Program-made: the position numbers and the translations under genes
Shown: positions 34,318 to 44,023 of the stretch, piece after piece
Layout of the letters: the number at the start of each line of letters is the position of its first letter
Position numbering within the stretch: the stretch's first letter is position 1
NCBI GenBank assembly: GCA_051746745.1
Contig: JBNJFJ010000001.1
Location: 22,323 to 86,322, forward strand
Length of the DNA: 64,000 nt
Direction: 5' to 3'
DNA from: Halolactibacillus sp051746745
GTDB lineage: Bacteria > Bacillota > Bacilli > Bacillales > Amphibacillaceae
The notes under the pieces: generated by a model
The model's database searches: none
Told to the model about the DNA's origin: nothing
What the model saw: the letters and a program-made list of their open reading frames with translations, nothing else

Positions 34318-35833
34318 GATTTTCGATACGACTTTACGTGACGGAGAACAATCTCCCGGCGTAAACTTGAATCAACTTGAAAAACTTGAAATCGCTAAAC
34401 AACTTGAACGCTTAGGTGTCGATGTGATGGAAGCAGGCTTTCCTGCTTCCTCACAAGGCGATTTTGATGCTGTTAAAAAAATAGCCGATACCGTATCAAC
34501 CTCGACGGTTGCGGCACTCGCAAGAGCCAATAAACATGATATCGATCGTGCATGGGATGCGATTAAAGGGGCTAAGAAACCTCGGATTCACGTCTTTATC
34601 GCTACTTCCCCTATCCATATGCAGGATAAACTAAAGAAAACACCTGAGGAAGTGATTGACATTGCGGTCAACATGGTCAGCTACGCAAAGAGTAAGTGCG
34701 ATGATATCGAATTCTCAGCAGAAGACGCCTCTCGCTCTGAACTCCCCTTCTTAGCTGACATTATTGAAAAAGTCATTGCCGCTGGTGCAACAGTGATTAA
34801 CCTCCCTGATACAGTCGGGTATACAACACCGAAAGAATACGGGGCGATGTTTAAATACATGAAAGATCATGTAAAGAATATTGACCAAGTCGATCTCTCT
34901 ACCCACTGTCATGATGACTTAGGTATGGCCTTAATCAACTCTATTGCTGGTGTTGAAAACGGGGCAACGCAAGTTGAAGGTACGATTAACGGGATTGGTG
35001 AAAGGGCTGGAAATGTTGCTTTAGAAGAAATGGCGGTCACTTTTGAGATTCGTAAAGACTTCTATCCTTTTGAAACAAATTTAACTCTAAATGAAATTAA
35101 ACGGACGAGTGATATTATTTCTAAATTAACGGGTATGGTTGTACCAGGCAATAAAGCCGTGGTCGGCCGTAATGCTTTCGCACATGAATCCGGTATCCAT
35201 CAAGACGGGGTACTAAAAAATGCCCAGACATATGAAATTATCACCCCAGAACTTGTCGGTGTGACATCTAATAGCCTTGTACTCGGTAAACACTCAGGCC
35301 GGCATGCGTTTAAAGATAAAATAAAACAACTCGGGTTTAGTTTAGATGAAGACAAAGTATCCGTTGCTTTTAATCAATTCAAGCAACTGACCGACCGCAA
35401 GAAAGAAGTAACAGATGATGATTTATTCGTCATTCTTATGGATGTCCAAACAGATATTAAAGCACGCGTACAATATCAATTGAAGAACTTTAAAGTCGAA
35501 TACAATTCATCGACCTCCCCTACCGCAACCGTATCACTGATTACACCTAGACTGGATACGATTGAAGGTCAAGGGACAGGTAATGGGAGTGTGGAAGCTT
35601 TATATAATACGATTGAAGAATTAATCGAAGAAGAGATTCAACTAACAGACTTTACCCTCAGTTCCGTTGGTAAAGGAAAAGATGCTTTAGCCGAAGTCCA
35701 TGTCAGTATGACGGTCAATGAACAACCCGTCAGTGGTCGAGCAACGGCGCAAGATGTGTTAGAAGCATCACTGAATGCTTTTATAAATGCGATTAACCGC
35801 GTATTTATCATTCAGGTAGCTGAGAAGGAGTGA
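34304..35833 (+). CDS. leuA: 2-Isopropylmalate synthase
   Basis: First committed leucine step: condenses 2-oxoisovalerate with acetyl-CoA. The 509 residues begin with the TIM-barrel signature IFDTTLRDGEQSPGVNL and carry the divalent metal site STHCHDDLGMA. The C-terminal LeuA dimer domain (about 390-505) binds leucine for feedback inhibition. The start overlaps ilvC by 14 bases with ribosome binding site AAGGAAGTGG. Confidence 0.97.
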   Translation: MTTIKIFDTTLRDGEQSPGVNLNQLEKLEIAKQLERLGVDVMEAGFPASSQGDFDAVKKIADTVSTSTVAALARANKHDIDRAWDAIKGAKKPRIHVFIATSPIHMQDKLKKTPEEVIDIAVNMVSYAKSKCDDIEFSAEDASRSELPFLADIIEKVIAAGATVINLPDTVGYTTPKEYGAMFKYMKDHVKNIDQVDLSTHCHDDLGMALINSIAGVENGATQVEGTINGIGERAGNVALEEMAVTFEIRKDFYPFETNLTLNEIKRTSDIISKLTGMVVPGNKAVVGRNAFAHESGIHQDGVLKNAQTYEIITPELVGVTSNSLVLGKHSGRHAFKDKIKQLGFSLDEDKVSVAFNQFKQLTDRKKEVTDDDLFVILMDVQTDIKARVQYQLKNFKVEYNSSTSPTATVSLITPRLDTIEGQGTGNGSVEALYNTIEELIEEEIQLTDFTLSSVGKGKDALAEVHVSMTVNEQPVSGRATAQDVLEASLNAFINAINRVFIIQVAEKE

Positions 35834-35838
35834 CAAAT

Positions 35839-36912
35839 ATGGATAAACAGATTTTAATTTTGAGAGGTGATGGTATTGGTCCAGAAATTATGGACCAAGC
35901 CATTCGCGTCTTACAGACGATTGGCGACACATTTGGTCATTCGTTTCATTTAACCGATGGATTAATTGGTGGGGCCGCGATTGATGAAGCTGGTACACCG
36001 TTACCAGAAGCCACCATTGAAAAGGCTAAATCAAGTGATGCGGTGTTACTCGGTGCCGTTGGTGGGCCAAAATGGGATCAAAACCCCTCTGACTTGCGTC
36101 CAGAACGCGGGTTACTTGGGATAAGAAAAGCCCTTGATTTATACGCTAACCTTCGACCAGTCAAAGGTTTTAAAACATTAACGGATGCTTCGCCACTAAA
36201 GCGAGAGATCATTGAAGGCTCTGATCTTTTAATCGTGCGTGAATTAACAGGCGGCTTATACTTCGGTCGTCCAAGTGAACGCCGTGAAGACGGTAACGTT
36301 GTTGTCGATACGTTACACTACACCAAAACCGAAATGACGCGGATCATTAAAAAAGCGTTTGAAAGTGCTCAGTTACGCAGCAAAAAATTAACGTCGGTTG
36401 ATAAAGCGAATGTACTCGAATCTAGTAAGATGTGGCGTGAAATCGTTGAAGCAGAAAGCAAAAACTATCCAGATGTCACTGTTGAACACGTACTTGTTGA
36501 TGCTTGTGCGATGAAGCTGATTACCTCGCCAAAAGCTTTTGATACGATTGTCACTGAGAACATGTTTGGTGATATTTTAAGTGATGAGGCTAGTGTCCTT
36601 ACTGGCTCACTAGGAATGCTTCCTTCTGCTTCACTGGCAGAGAGTGGTGTCGGTTTATATGAACCCGCTCACGGTTCTGCCCCTGACATTGCGGGTGAGA
36701 ATATTGCTAATCCGATTGCGATGATTCTATCAACGGCAATGATGCTTAGACACTCATTTAATCTTGATGCTGAAGCAACCGCAATTGAACGCGCCGTCGA
36801 ACAAGCTGTTAACAATGGCTATCACACAAAAGATTTACAAGTAGCAAATGGCACATGCCTTTCTACTACTGATATGACTGATCAAATCATTAAACAGATA
36901 ACGAAAGAATAA
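35839..36912 (+). CDS. leuB: 3-Isopropylmalate dehydrogenase
   Basis: NAD-dependent oxidative decarboxylase of the leucine pathway, 357 residues. Motifs are GDGIGPEIM at the N-terminus, RPERGLLGIRK, and the metal/substrate signature around NMFGDILSDEAS. The ATG at 35839 has AAGGAGTGAC upstream. A GTG at 35830 overlaps that site and is rejected. leuB sits between leuA and leuC as usual. Confidence 0.97.
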   Translation: MDKQILILRGDGIGPEIMDQAIRVLQTIGDTFGHSFHLTDGLIGGAAIDEAGTPLPEATIEKAKSSDAVLLGAVGGPKWDQNPSDLRPERGLLGIRKALDLYANLRPVKGFKTLTDASPLKREIIEGSDLLIVRELTGGLYFGRPSERREDGNVVVDTLHYTKTEMTRIIKKAFESAQLRSKKLTSVDKANVLESSKMWREIVEAESKNYPDVTVEHVLVDACAMKLITSPKAFDTIVTENMFGDILSDEASVLTGSLGMLPSASLAESGVGLYEPAHGSAPDIAGENIANPIAMILSTAMMLRHSFNLDAEATAIERAVEQAVNNGYHTKDLQVANGTCLSTTDMTDQIIKQITKE

Positions 36913-36926
36913 AGGAGTGACAACAC

Positions 36927-38327
36927 ATGACAACACCAAAAACTATTGTTGAGAAGATTTGGGATAAAAACGTCGTTTATGAAGAAGAAGGTAAACCGGC
37001 CATCTTATATATCGATCTTCATTTGGTCCATGAGGTCACATCTCCACAGGCTTTTGAAGGTTTACGCCTAAAGGGCCGTACCGTTCGACAACCGAAGCGA
37101 ACATTCGCAACAATGGACCACAACGTTCCTACCGTGCATACGAATGTGATTAAAGATGAAATCTCAAAACTACAGATGGATACATTAAGAAAAAATTGCG
37201 AGGAGTTTGGCGTTCCCCTTGCTGGCATGGGTCATGAACATCAAGGGATTGTTCACGTCATTGGACCAGAACTTGGGCTTACACAACCTGGTAAAACGAT
37301 TGTTTGTGGTGACTCTCACACCTCAACTCACGGCGCCTTTGGTGCCCTTGCCTTTGGTATTGGTACGAGCGAAGTTGAACACGTTCTCGCCACACAAACT
37401 GTTTGGCAACAAAAACCTAAAACATTAAATGTTCAAATCGATGGGACACTTGGCACGGGAGTTACCGCTAAAGACCTGATCCTTGCTTTAATCGCCAAAT
37501 ACGGTGTCAACTTTGGGACAGGCTACGTGCTTGAATATACCGGTGAAGCTGTCCGTAACCTATCGATGGAAGGTCGGATGACCATCTGTAACATGTCGAT
37601 TGAAGCAGGTGCGCGGGCAGGATTAGTTGCACCTGACGAAACGACTGTCAACTTTATTGAAGGTCGTCTTCATGCACCTAAAGGGAAAGACTTTGAGACA
37701 GCAAAAGATATGTGGTTGTCTCTCCGTTCTGATGAAGGCGCTGTTTATGACAAAACCGTGACGTTAAATGCATCAGAAGTTGAACCACAAGTCACATGGG
37801 GAACAAATCCTGCGCAGTGTATTCCAGTCAATGGTCAAGTGCCTAACCCTGAGAGTGCCGCAACAGAAAATGATAAAAATGAAATCAAACATGCCCTTCA
37901 CTACATGGGTCTTGAACCAGATGTCAATATTACTGACGTACCCATTCAACACGTCTTTATCGGTTCTTGTACAAACTCACGTGTCGAAGATTTAGAACAA
38001 GCGGCTAGCGTGATTCACGGTCGTAAAGTCAGTGACAGCGTTACAGCGATTGTTGTTCCTGGCTCACAAACCGTGAAACGTCAAGCCGAAGAAAAAGGTT
38101 TAGATAAATTATTTATTGAAGCAGGTTTCGAGTGGCGTGAGCCGGGTTGTAGTATGTGTCTGGCGATGAACGGTGATGCAGTTCCACCGAACGAACGATG
38201 TGCCTCAACATCTAATCGTAACTTTGAAGGTCGTCAAGGGGCTGATGCTCGTACACACCTTGTAAGCCCTGAAATGGCTGCAGCTGCTGCCATTGCTGGA
38301 CATTTTGTCGATGTCCGTACATTCTAA
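36927..38327 (+). CDS. leuC: 3-Isopropylmalate dehydratase large subunit
   Basis: Aconitase-family 4Fe-4S subunit that, with LeuD, isomerises isopropylmalate. Length 466. Cluster ligands lie in GSCTNSR and in the GCSMCLAMNGD segment; GDSHTSTHGAFGA is the family signature. The ribosome binding site is AAAGGAGTG. It is 14 bases after leuB and 18 bases before leuD. Confidence 0.97.
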   Translation: MTTPKTIVEKIWDKNVVYEEEGKPAILYIDLHLVHEVTSPQAFEGLRLKGRTVRQPKRTFATMDHNVPTVHTNVIKDEISKLQMDTLRKNCEEFGVPLAGMGHEHQGIVHVIGPELGLTQPGKTIVCGDSHTSTHGAFGALAFGIGTSEVEHVLATQTVWQQKPKTLNVQIDGTLGTGVTAKDLILALIAKYGVNFGTGYVLEYTGEAVRNLSMEGRMTICNMSIEAGARAGLVAPDETTVNFIEGRLHAPKGKDFETAKDMWLSLRSDEGAVYDKTVTLNASEVEPQVTWGTNPAQCIPVNGQVPNPESAATENDKNEIKHALHYMGLEPDVNITDVPIQHVFIGSCTNSRVEDLEQAASVIHGRKVSDSVTAIVVPGSQTVKRQAEEKGLDKLFIEAGFEWREPGCSMCLAMNGDAVPPNERCASTSNRNFEGRQGADARTHLVSPEMAAAAAIAGHFVDVRTF

Positions 38328-38345
38328 TTTAAAGGAGGCATTCAA

Positions 38346-38936
38346 ATGGAACCACTAAAAACGCATACGGGTCTTGTTTACCCATTGAATCGAAGTAATG
38401 TCGATACCGATCAAATCATTCCAAAGCAATTTCTAAAGCGTATCTCACGTCAAGGATTTGGTCAATATTTATTTTATAACTGGCGCTTTGACGAAAAAGA
38501 TCGTCCACGTGAAGAGTTCTCACTGAATGATCCTAAATATAAAGGCACGTCAATCTTAGTTGGTGGCGAAAACTTTGGTTGTGGTTCATCACGTGAACAC
38601 GCCCCTTGGGCATTAGAAGATTACGGTTTCCGTATTATTATCGCCCCAAGTTTTGCCGATATTTTTTATAACAACTGTACGAAAAATGGGATTTTGCCTG
38701 TCGTCCTTACAGCAGATGAAGTTCAAACTTTGATAGATAATGCCGAAAAAGGTGATTATCACTTGACCGTCGACTTGGAAAATAAAGTAGTAACGGACAA
38801 TTACGGCTTTAAGGCAACTTTTGATTTAGCTGAATATTCACGTCAAATGCTTCTAAACGGCTGGGATGAAATTTCAGTGACGCTTACGTACGAAGATAAA
38901 ATTACTGAATTTGAAAAAGAGCATATTGTTTACTAA
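38346..38936 (+). CDS. leuD: 3-Isopropylmalate dehydratase small subunit
   Basis: Swivel-domain partner of LeuC, 196 residues. NVDTDQIIPKQFLKR and GGENFGCGSSREHAPWAL are the defining motifs. The ribosome binding site is AAAGGAGG. It ends the operon before a strong terminator (38947-38988). Confidence 0.97.
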   Translation: MEPLKTHTGLVYPLNRSNVDTDQIIPKQFLKRISRQGFGQYLFYNWRFDEKDRPREEFSLNDPKYKGTSILVGGENFGCGSSREHAPWALEDYGFRIIIAPSFADIFYNNCTKNGILPVVLTADEVQTLIDNAEKGDYHLTVDLENKVVTDNYGFKATFDLAEYSRQMLLNGWDEISVTLTYEDKITEFEKEHIVY

Positions 38937-38946
38937 AGACATGACA

Positions 38947-38988
38947 AACCCCACAAGCGAGTGCACATACTGGCTTGTGGGGTTTTTT
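38947..38988 (+). terminator. Terminator of the ilv-leu operon
   Basis: CCCCACAAGC pairs with GCTTGTGGGG around a 14-base loop and is followed by TTTTTT. Confidence 0.95.
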
Positions 38989-39031
38989 ACTCACAATAAA
39001 ATTTGTGACTATCGTTTTATCACTTGGATGC

Positions 39032-39080
39032 ATAAAAACGCCTTATCGTTCTTAACTGACATTATGAACGATAAGGCGTT
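39032..39080 (-). terminator. Terminator of the phosphogluconolactonase gene
   Basis: AACGCCTTATCGTTC (39037-39051) is the exact reverse complement of 39066-39080. On the minus strand it is followed by TTTTT. Confidence 0.85.
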
Positions 39081-39114
39081 GATTATTTATAGTGATAATA
39101 ACTACTAGCCGTGA

Positions 39115-40158
39115 TTATAGAAACTTAACACACACAGCTTCTGGGGCGGTAATATCCTGCTGTAGAGCGGTTAACTTCCCTGTTTGTTCATCGCGTTTAA
39201 ACAGTGTTAACGTGCCACTGTTTTGATTTGAACAGATAAGATACTGGTCATCTGGTGTTAAGACAAAGTCACGTGGCCAGTCGCCTAGTGATGATTGATA
39301 ATCGACCAGTTCAATACTAAAATCACTTTGATTCACTTTGAAGATAGTAACAGAATTATGCCCGCGATTTCCTACGTAAACGAACTTTCCGTCATTTGTG
39401 ACATGGACAGCACTCCCGTCATTGACAGTTGTATGTGTGTCTGGAATCGCTTTGATCGTATTGATTAACGTGAACACACCTGTCTCTTCGTCATAAGCTA
39501 GCGTTAACACTACAGAGGTTAATTCGGTCATCACATAAGCAATTTTTTTATTCGGGTGAAACGCAATATGTCTTGGACCACTGCCACGTGGGGCAACAAA
39601 CACCGCTTCTTTAGTCAACTTCCCATCAGCTTCGACTGAATAAGACGTGATCTCATCGCTCCCTAAATCAATCGCAATAACGTAGCGTTCATCCGGTGTA
39701 AACCCACTAAAGTGCATATGAGGCTTTTCTTGACGCTCATGCGGACCGCTTCCGTCATGTTCTTTAATATCCGCAATACCTTTAATGGATCCATCTTCAT
39801 TTAAGTGATAGCTTATAATTTCTTTCGTATGATAGTTCGCCGTCACTAGTAGCGTATTTTGTTTATTCACACTGACGTGACACGGTGGTGAACCTGCTTT
39901 AGCGACACTATTTAGTTGTGTGAGTGCTTTTGTATCTGGGTCAACCTTAAAAGCCGTCACACCCCCTTCGTCACCTTCTTTAGATACGGCATATAAAAAC
40001 TTACCATCGCTTGACGGTGTGACATAGGTCGGGTTATCAACGTGACCAACCGCATCAACTGACGTGATTTTTTCTTTGTCTACATCGAAAGTAAAGCGAT
40101 AAACCCCCTCACTGTCTTTTTTTGTATATGTACCGAGATAACCTGTTAATTGTCCCAA
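39115..40158 (-). CDS. pgl: 6-Phosphogluconolactonase, beta-propeller (YkgB) type
   Basis: Seven-bladed propeller lactonase of 347 residues that would hydrolyse 6-phosphogluconolactone in the oxidative pentose phosphate pathway. The YLGTYTKKDSEGVYRFTFD start, HASP-like HVSVNKQ repeats, and GSGPHERQEKPHMHF and GSGPRHIAFHP segments fit the YkgB/Pgl family. The TTG start at 40158 has AAGGAG ten bases upstream; an ATG nearby is in the wrong frame. It stands alone between two terminators. Some relatives act on other lactones or have no known activity. Confidence 0.85.
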   Translation of the reverse strand: MGQLTGYLGTYTKKDSEGVYRFTFDVDKEKITSVDAVGHVDNPTYVTPSSDGKFLYAVSKEGDEGGVTAFKVDPDTKALTQLNSVAKAGSPPCHVSVNKQNTLLVTANYHTKEIISYHLNEDGSIKGIADIKEHDGSGPHERQEKPHMHFSGFTPDERYVIAIDLGSDEITSYSVEADGKLTKEAVFVAPRGSGPRHIAFHPNKKIAYVMTELTSVVLTLAYDEETGVFTLINTIKAIPDTHTTVNDGSAVHVTNDGKFVYVGNRGHNSVTIFKVNQSDFSIELVDYQSSLGDWPRDFVLTPDDQYLICSNQNSGTLTLFKRDEQTGKLTALQQDITAPEAVCVKFL

Positions 40159-40374
40159 ACTTCATCGTCTCCTTTTGTCAAAATATTTGTATATTTCTCA
40201 TTCATTATAACAAGTTTTTTAGTTTTTTAAAAACAAAAGGCAAAAGAAGTCAGTTGCTTCTTTTGCCTTCATCAATGAATAAGTTTACTTCGCGCATGGC
40301 TATTGGCGTTATATTTAGTGAGATTTAATTAAAAATCACATCAATATTGCTCATCCATAGACCACGTGTTAACT
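40159..40374. other. Intergenic stretch holding only a terminator
   Basis: Nothing coding was seen. A hairpin at 40237-40269 terminates the minus-strand transcript from the 45-residue ORF. Confidence 0.5.
40231..40269 (-). terminator. Terminator of the sigma-factor transcript
   Basis: AAGGCAAAAGAAG pairs with CTTCTTTTGCCTT around a 7-base loop. The minus strand continues with TTTTGTTTTT. Confidence 0.85.
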
Positions 40375-40512
40375 TTAAAACGTTGATTTCTTCACCATGT
40401 TCATCACTGGTTTAACCATGTCTTTTGTTTCTTTGTTTGTCATGGATAAATACGTAATCGCTCCTACACCAACAGATAAAGCAAATGGCAACATTTTTTT
40501 GGATTGTTTCAT
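40375..40512 (-). CDS. Small 45-residue protein downstream of a sigma factor
   Basis: ATG at 40512 with a perfect AAAGGAGGTG upstream opens a 45-codon frame (start MKQSKKMLPFALSVGVGAIT). It has one short hydrophobic segment (about 8-21) and a basic tail rich in Lys and Met. The pattern resembles DUF3918/YrzQ-like microproteins, but this is by eye only. It follows the sigma factor gene after about 70 bases containing a CCGGA/TCCGG hairpin, and shares its terminator. A membrane-linked role, for example tuning the sigma factor, is speculation. Confidence 0.65.
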   Translation of the reverse strand: MKQSKKMLPFALSVGVGAITYLSMTNKETKDMVKPVMNMVKKSTF

Positions 40513-40585
40513 CACTTTCACCTCCTTTACCGGATAGTTTGTCCGGAAAGAGGCTAAACTATAAGATGAAAGCTTTACCTATTTT

Positions 40586-41122
40586 TTAAAGGCATAACGA
40601 CGCTTCACGTAAGGATATTAATTGTTTACGGGCACGGTGAATGCGGGTTTTGGCTGCAGATAGTGAAATATTTAGAGTGTCCGCAATTTGTTGATCACTT
40701 AAATCATCTTCATATTTTAACGTGATCACCTCTTTAAGCTTTGGTGATAAATCATCGAGTAAGTTGTGGACTTCTTGATACATACATTGAAACGTCACTG
40801 ATCTTTCAACGGTATCATCACAATAACAAAGCTCAATCCCCTGTTCAGTTAAAGCCTCAAATGACACGAGTTCTTTTTTCTTTTCTTTTCGGTACGTATC
40901 AATCGCCGTACGAATCACAATCGTACGAAACCATGCTTTTAGTTTGTCTTGTTCTTTTAGGTGTTGATAAGACCGCATCGCTTTCATTAGCGCTTCTTGC
41001 ACAACATCTTCAGCTTTTTGGTAGTCATAGACGACACGTTTTGCGACATACACCATTTCTTGATAGTAGCTAAAGAGATGGTTGATATCCAGTGACGTAT
41101 CCTTAATCGCAACAGCTTCCAT
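40586..41122 (-). CDS. ECF-type RNA polymerase sigma factor
   Basis: Sigma-70 family protein of 178 residues with only regions 2 and 4. Region 2 (about 15-85) includes DVVQEALMKAMRSY and KAWFRTIVIRTAID. Region 4 (about 120-170) has a helix-turn-helix DQQIADTLNISLSAAKTRI. The start is ATG 41122, with AAAGGAGGTGATC upstream; the upstream in-frame ATG overlaps it. No anti-sigma gene with the usual membrane architecture is adjacent, apart from the 45-residue ORF downstream. A YtrA-type ABC locus is upstream. Its regulon is unknown. Confidence 0.88.
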   Translation of the reverse strand: MEAVAIKDTSLDINHLFSYYQEMVYVAKRVVYDYQKAEDVVQEALMKAMRSYQHLKEQDKLKAWFRTIVIRTAIDTYRKEKKKELVSFEALTEQGIELCYCDDTVERSVTFQCMYQEVHNLLDDLSPKLKEVITLKYEDDLSDQQIADTLNISLSAAKTRIHRARKQLISLREASLCL

Positions 41123-41214
41123 GGTGATCACCTCCTTTGTCATTGATTATTATAAATTATTAACTTTAACCGCTAGACTTTTCTGTATAAGTTAAAGTGT
41201 ATCATTCGCTATGC

Positions 41215-43152
41215 TTATTCCGGAAAGACAAATGATTGACCAACTTCACGCATCATTGGCTCACTCAGTTGTTTCAAATAAATCATCAACATGTATTCTG
41301 ATTCGCTATCATAAGTTTTCATTTGATGTAACAAAGTATCAATGTCTTCTGTCGATGTATAAACCGTCCGTTCATCGTTTGCAAATGCTGTTTCATAGCT
41401 AGCTGACTCATAATATAAATCTTCTTTATACGGCGTGATCACGATTTTTTCTACATCCTCCGCTAGAATTAACGCTTCTTCTGTTAAGTCTTGTTGTTCA
41501 AACCATTGTAATGTTGATTCATGTGCATACGTTAAGTTAATATAAACTTCCTGTTCGCCTGGTATATGAATGGATAAGCTATTCATCATAAAGGCGCGAT
41601 CTTTCCCTTGCGGCAGGCGTAATGTATCTTGCCGCAACCTGTCAATCAGCTCAACAATTTGATCCCGGTTCGTTATTGTCAACCCTTTATAGTTATAATG
41701 GTCTGACTCAACCTCAATTTTATTTGCTTTTGCTGGATTAATATAAAACAATGGTTCACTGTACCGCCGGTACATCGGGTGGTTATTAATATGGTAGTTT
41801 TCAAATAGCTCAAATTCTTCGTCATTTAAACTATATTCCCTGACCACTTCTGTACCATCCGCTAAGATGTACATGATCTTAATTGAGCGATAATAATTTA
41901 AAAAGTCATTGCGTTCGGCAGAAGCAATTAAGTCCTCGTGTAAGGCTTGAATCGTTTTTATGTCTTCAGGGTCCGTAAAACCGGGTTGTCGACCGTAATA
42001 GTCTGCACGTTCATTAAAATTATAATCATCATCAATCACATACACTTCCTCAATCTCATCAAGGTCTGGGACGCGATGAACAAATCCGGTGATATCTAAA
42101 CTAAAGCCAATCATTAATAGCGCCGCGCCAATCAAAAAGTAACCGTATTGTTTTACTTTACCGAAGACGCGCCATGATTTCTCAACAATCATTTGGCTAA
42201 TGTAATAACCAATAATTGAAAAGATGAGATACATTAAAAATAGCATCGGTAATTCATATTCAAATGCACCGGCATACATGCCACCAATCATCATGAAACT
42301 GCCGGTAAAGCTATAGATAAATATCGGCTTTAATGAATGAAACGCAATCGCTTGATTAGCTGATTCCACTGGGCGGCGTTTATACAGGAAGTAACTTAAT
42401 ATAAGCAAAATGACCGCAAGGACATAATAGATCATCACTTTTGTCCAGTTTAAATCGGCTTCCATAAAGACATGATTGATATCAGTCAGTGGTGAAAAGT
42501 GCACAATCACATCTTCAACAAGATAATTCATCGATAAACCTGGTAGAGCATAGTGCAAGTTAAAGACCACTAATAAGGTTAAGCCCACCGGTAAAAATAA
42601 GAAAATATAAGTAAAAATCAGTTGAACGAGTGTAACACCCGTCAACATAGCGACAAATACACTGACACCAAACACGATCAAGGCGGTTGATGCACTTAAA
42701 TGGAACCAGTTGTTAATATCCACCAGGTGGAGTAATCGTTGCTGATCCATCGTCTGATTCACAATCAACAGACTGATATAGGTTAGTATTTGTGGCAACA
42801 AGATACTAAACAGACCAAAGATTGTGTGGTGTAAATAAATCGTTTTTCGTGTACTCGGTAAGCTATGAATAAAGTCACTGGCGTCTTGTTTATGTAAATA
42901 GCGAAACAATACAAGTGCGGTTAATGTCGGCATAATAAACAAGAGGACAGCGGGGATAAACCCACCATGTATCATTAAATTATCATAATAGTAATAATTG
43001 CTTGGGTTTTTATTGGCTTCAGCTAACAGATTGATTTGCCCTAGCACAATCGTTAAAAACAAAACGATAAAATATCCTACAGAGAGCCAGCCAGCTAGTC
43101 TGAAATTTTGTTTGGTTAATTCTTTTTTACACCAAGACGTGATCCATCGCAT
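41215..43152 (-). CDS. ABC transporter permease with DUF6449-like domain
   Basis: Large membrane subunit of 645 residues. About twelve hydrophobic segments lie in the first 390 residues, with an exposed block of about 230 residues at the C-terminus (after VPDLDEIEEVYV) that resembles DUF6449 of YtrC/YtrD-type proteins. ATG 43152 has AAATGGAGGGG upstream and overlaps the ATPase gene by 26 bases. It forms one unit with the ATPase and GntR regulator upstream. Similar systems respond to cell-wall-active antibiotics or acetoin, but the substrate here is unknown. Confidence 0.75.
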   Translation of the reverse strand: MRWITSWCKKELTKQNFRLAGWLSVGYFIVLFLTIVLGQINLLAEANKNPSNYYYYDNLMIHGGFIPAVLLFIMPTLTALVLFRYLHKQDASDFIHSLPSTRKTIYLHHTIFGLFSILLPQILTYISLLIVNQTMDQQRLLHLVDINNWFHLSASTALIVFGVSVFVAMLTGVTLVQLIFTYIFLFLPVGLTLLVVFNLHYALPGLSMNYLVEDVIVHFSPLTDINHVFMEADLNWTKVMIYYVLAVILLILSYFLYKRRPVESANQAIAFHSLKPIFIYSFTGSFMMIGGMYAGAFEYELPMLFLMYLIFSIIGYYISQMIVEKSWRVFGKVKQYGYFLIGAALLMIGFSLDITGFVHRVPDLDEIEEVYVIDDDYNFNERADYYGRQPGFTDPEDIKTIQALHEDLIASAERNDFLNYYRSIKIMYILADGTEVVREYSLNDEEFELFENYHINNHPMYRRYSEPLFYINPAKANKIEVESDHYNYKGLTITNRDQIVELIDRLRQDTLRLPQGKDRAFMMNSLSIHIPGEQEVYINLTYAHESTLQWFEQQDLTEEALILAEDVEKIVITPYKEDLYYESASYETAFANDERTVYTSTEDIDTLLHQMKTYDSESEYMLMIYLKQLSEPMMREVGQSFVFPE

Positions 43153-44023
43153 AGCCAATCCCCTCCATTTCGTACACAAAAATTTCTTCTAAAGTGAGTG
43201 GTAAAATATCATATAAAATCGGTGCTGTATCTTTAATGTAGCTTTCAATCGTATCAAGGTCACCTTTAATAATAAACATATGAACCGAGCCTCTTGTTTC
43301 GTGATGTAGCACATTAAAGGTGGAAAAGAGATCTTCCGGTGCTGTTTTATAAGCAATCTGAACTTTATGCACATCGGTCTTTAAATCATCAATATCACGG
43401 TGAATCACATATTTTCCGCGGTGAATAATGCCGATATAGTTACATAAGTCTTCTACTTCTCGTAAGTTGTGTGATGAAATCAATACCGTCATGTTGCGCT
43501 CGGCAACATCACGCACGATGAGGTTTTTAATTTTCTTTCTAACAACCGCGTCAAGGCCATCAAATGGTTCATCTAAAATTAAGTAATCCGGCATCGCCGA
43601 CAACGCAAGCCAAAATGATACTTGGCGCTGCATCCCTTTTGAAAAAGTATGCACTTTTTTCTTTGTATCGAGTTTAAAAATTCGCTCACATTCGGTAAAG
43701 CGGGCTTCATTAAATGATGGGTATTGTTCCCGATAAAAGTCAGCCAATTGTCTAATCGAGTAATGTTGAAAGAAAAATGGTTGATCTGGAATAAAAATGA
43801 CCCGTTCTTTCAATCCTTTGTTCTCATAGATGGGTTCGTCTTCAAACTCGACGGTACCCGTCGTTGGTTTTATGATGCCTGATAACATTTTCAGTAATGT
43901 TGTCTTACCTGCGCCGTTTGACCCGAGTAAGCCATAGATTGTTCCACGCTCAATCGTCACTTCATCTATATCAACTACGCGTTCTTTTTCGAATTTTTTC
44001 TGTAAGTGCTGCACGCTAATCAT
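43127..44023 (-). CDS. ABC transporter ATP-binding protein (YtrB-like)
   Basis: ATPase of 298 residues with Walker A GSNGAGKT (about 34-41), signature-like FSKGMQRQ (in place of LSGGQ) and Walker B YLILDEPFDGLD. The C-terminal region (about 205-298) is the extension common in ABC-2-type drug and peptide exporters. The ATG at 44023 is favoured over a GTG two codons upstream because of AAGGAGG spacing. It overlaps the GntR gene by eight bases and the permease by 26. It works with the permease at 41215-43152. Confidence 0.88.
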   Translation of the reverse strand: MISVQHLQKKFEKERVVDIDEVTIERGTIYGLLGSNGAGKTTLLKMLSGIIKPTTGTVEFEDEPIYENKGLKERVIFIPDQPFFFQHYSIRQLADFYREQYPSFNEARFTECERIFKLDTKKKVHTFSKGMQRQVSFWLALSAMPDYLILDEPFDGLDAVVRKKIKNLIVRDVAERNMTVLISSHNLREVEDLCNYIGIIHRGKYVIHRDIDDLKTDVHKVQIAYKTAPEDLFSTFNVLHHETRGSVHMFIIKGDLDTIESYIKDTAPILYDILPLTLEEIFVYEMEGIGYAMDHVLV

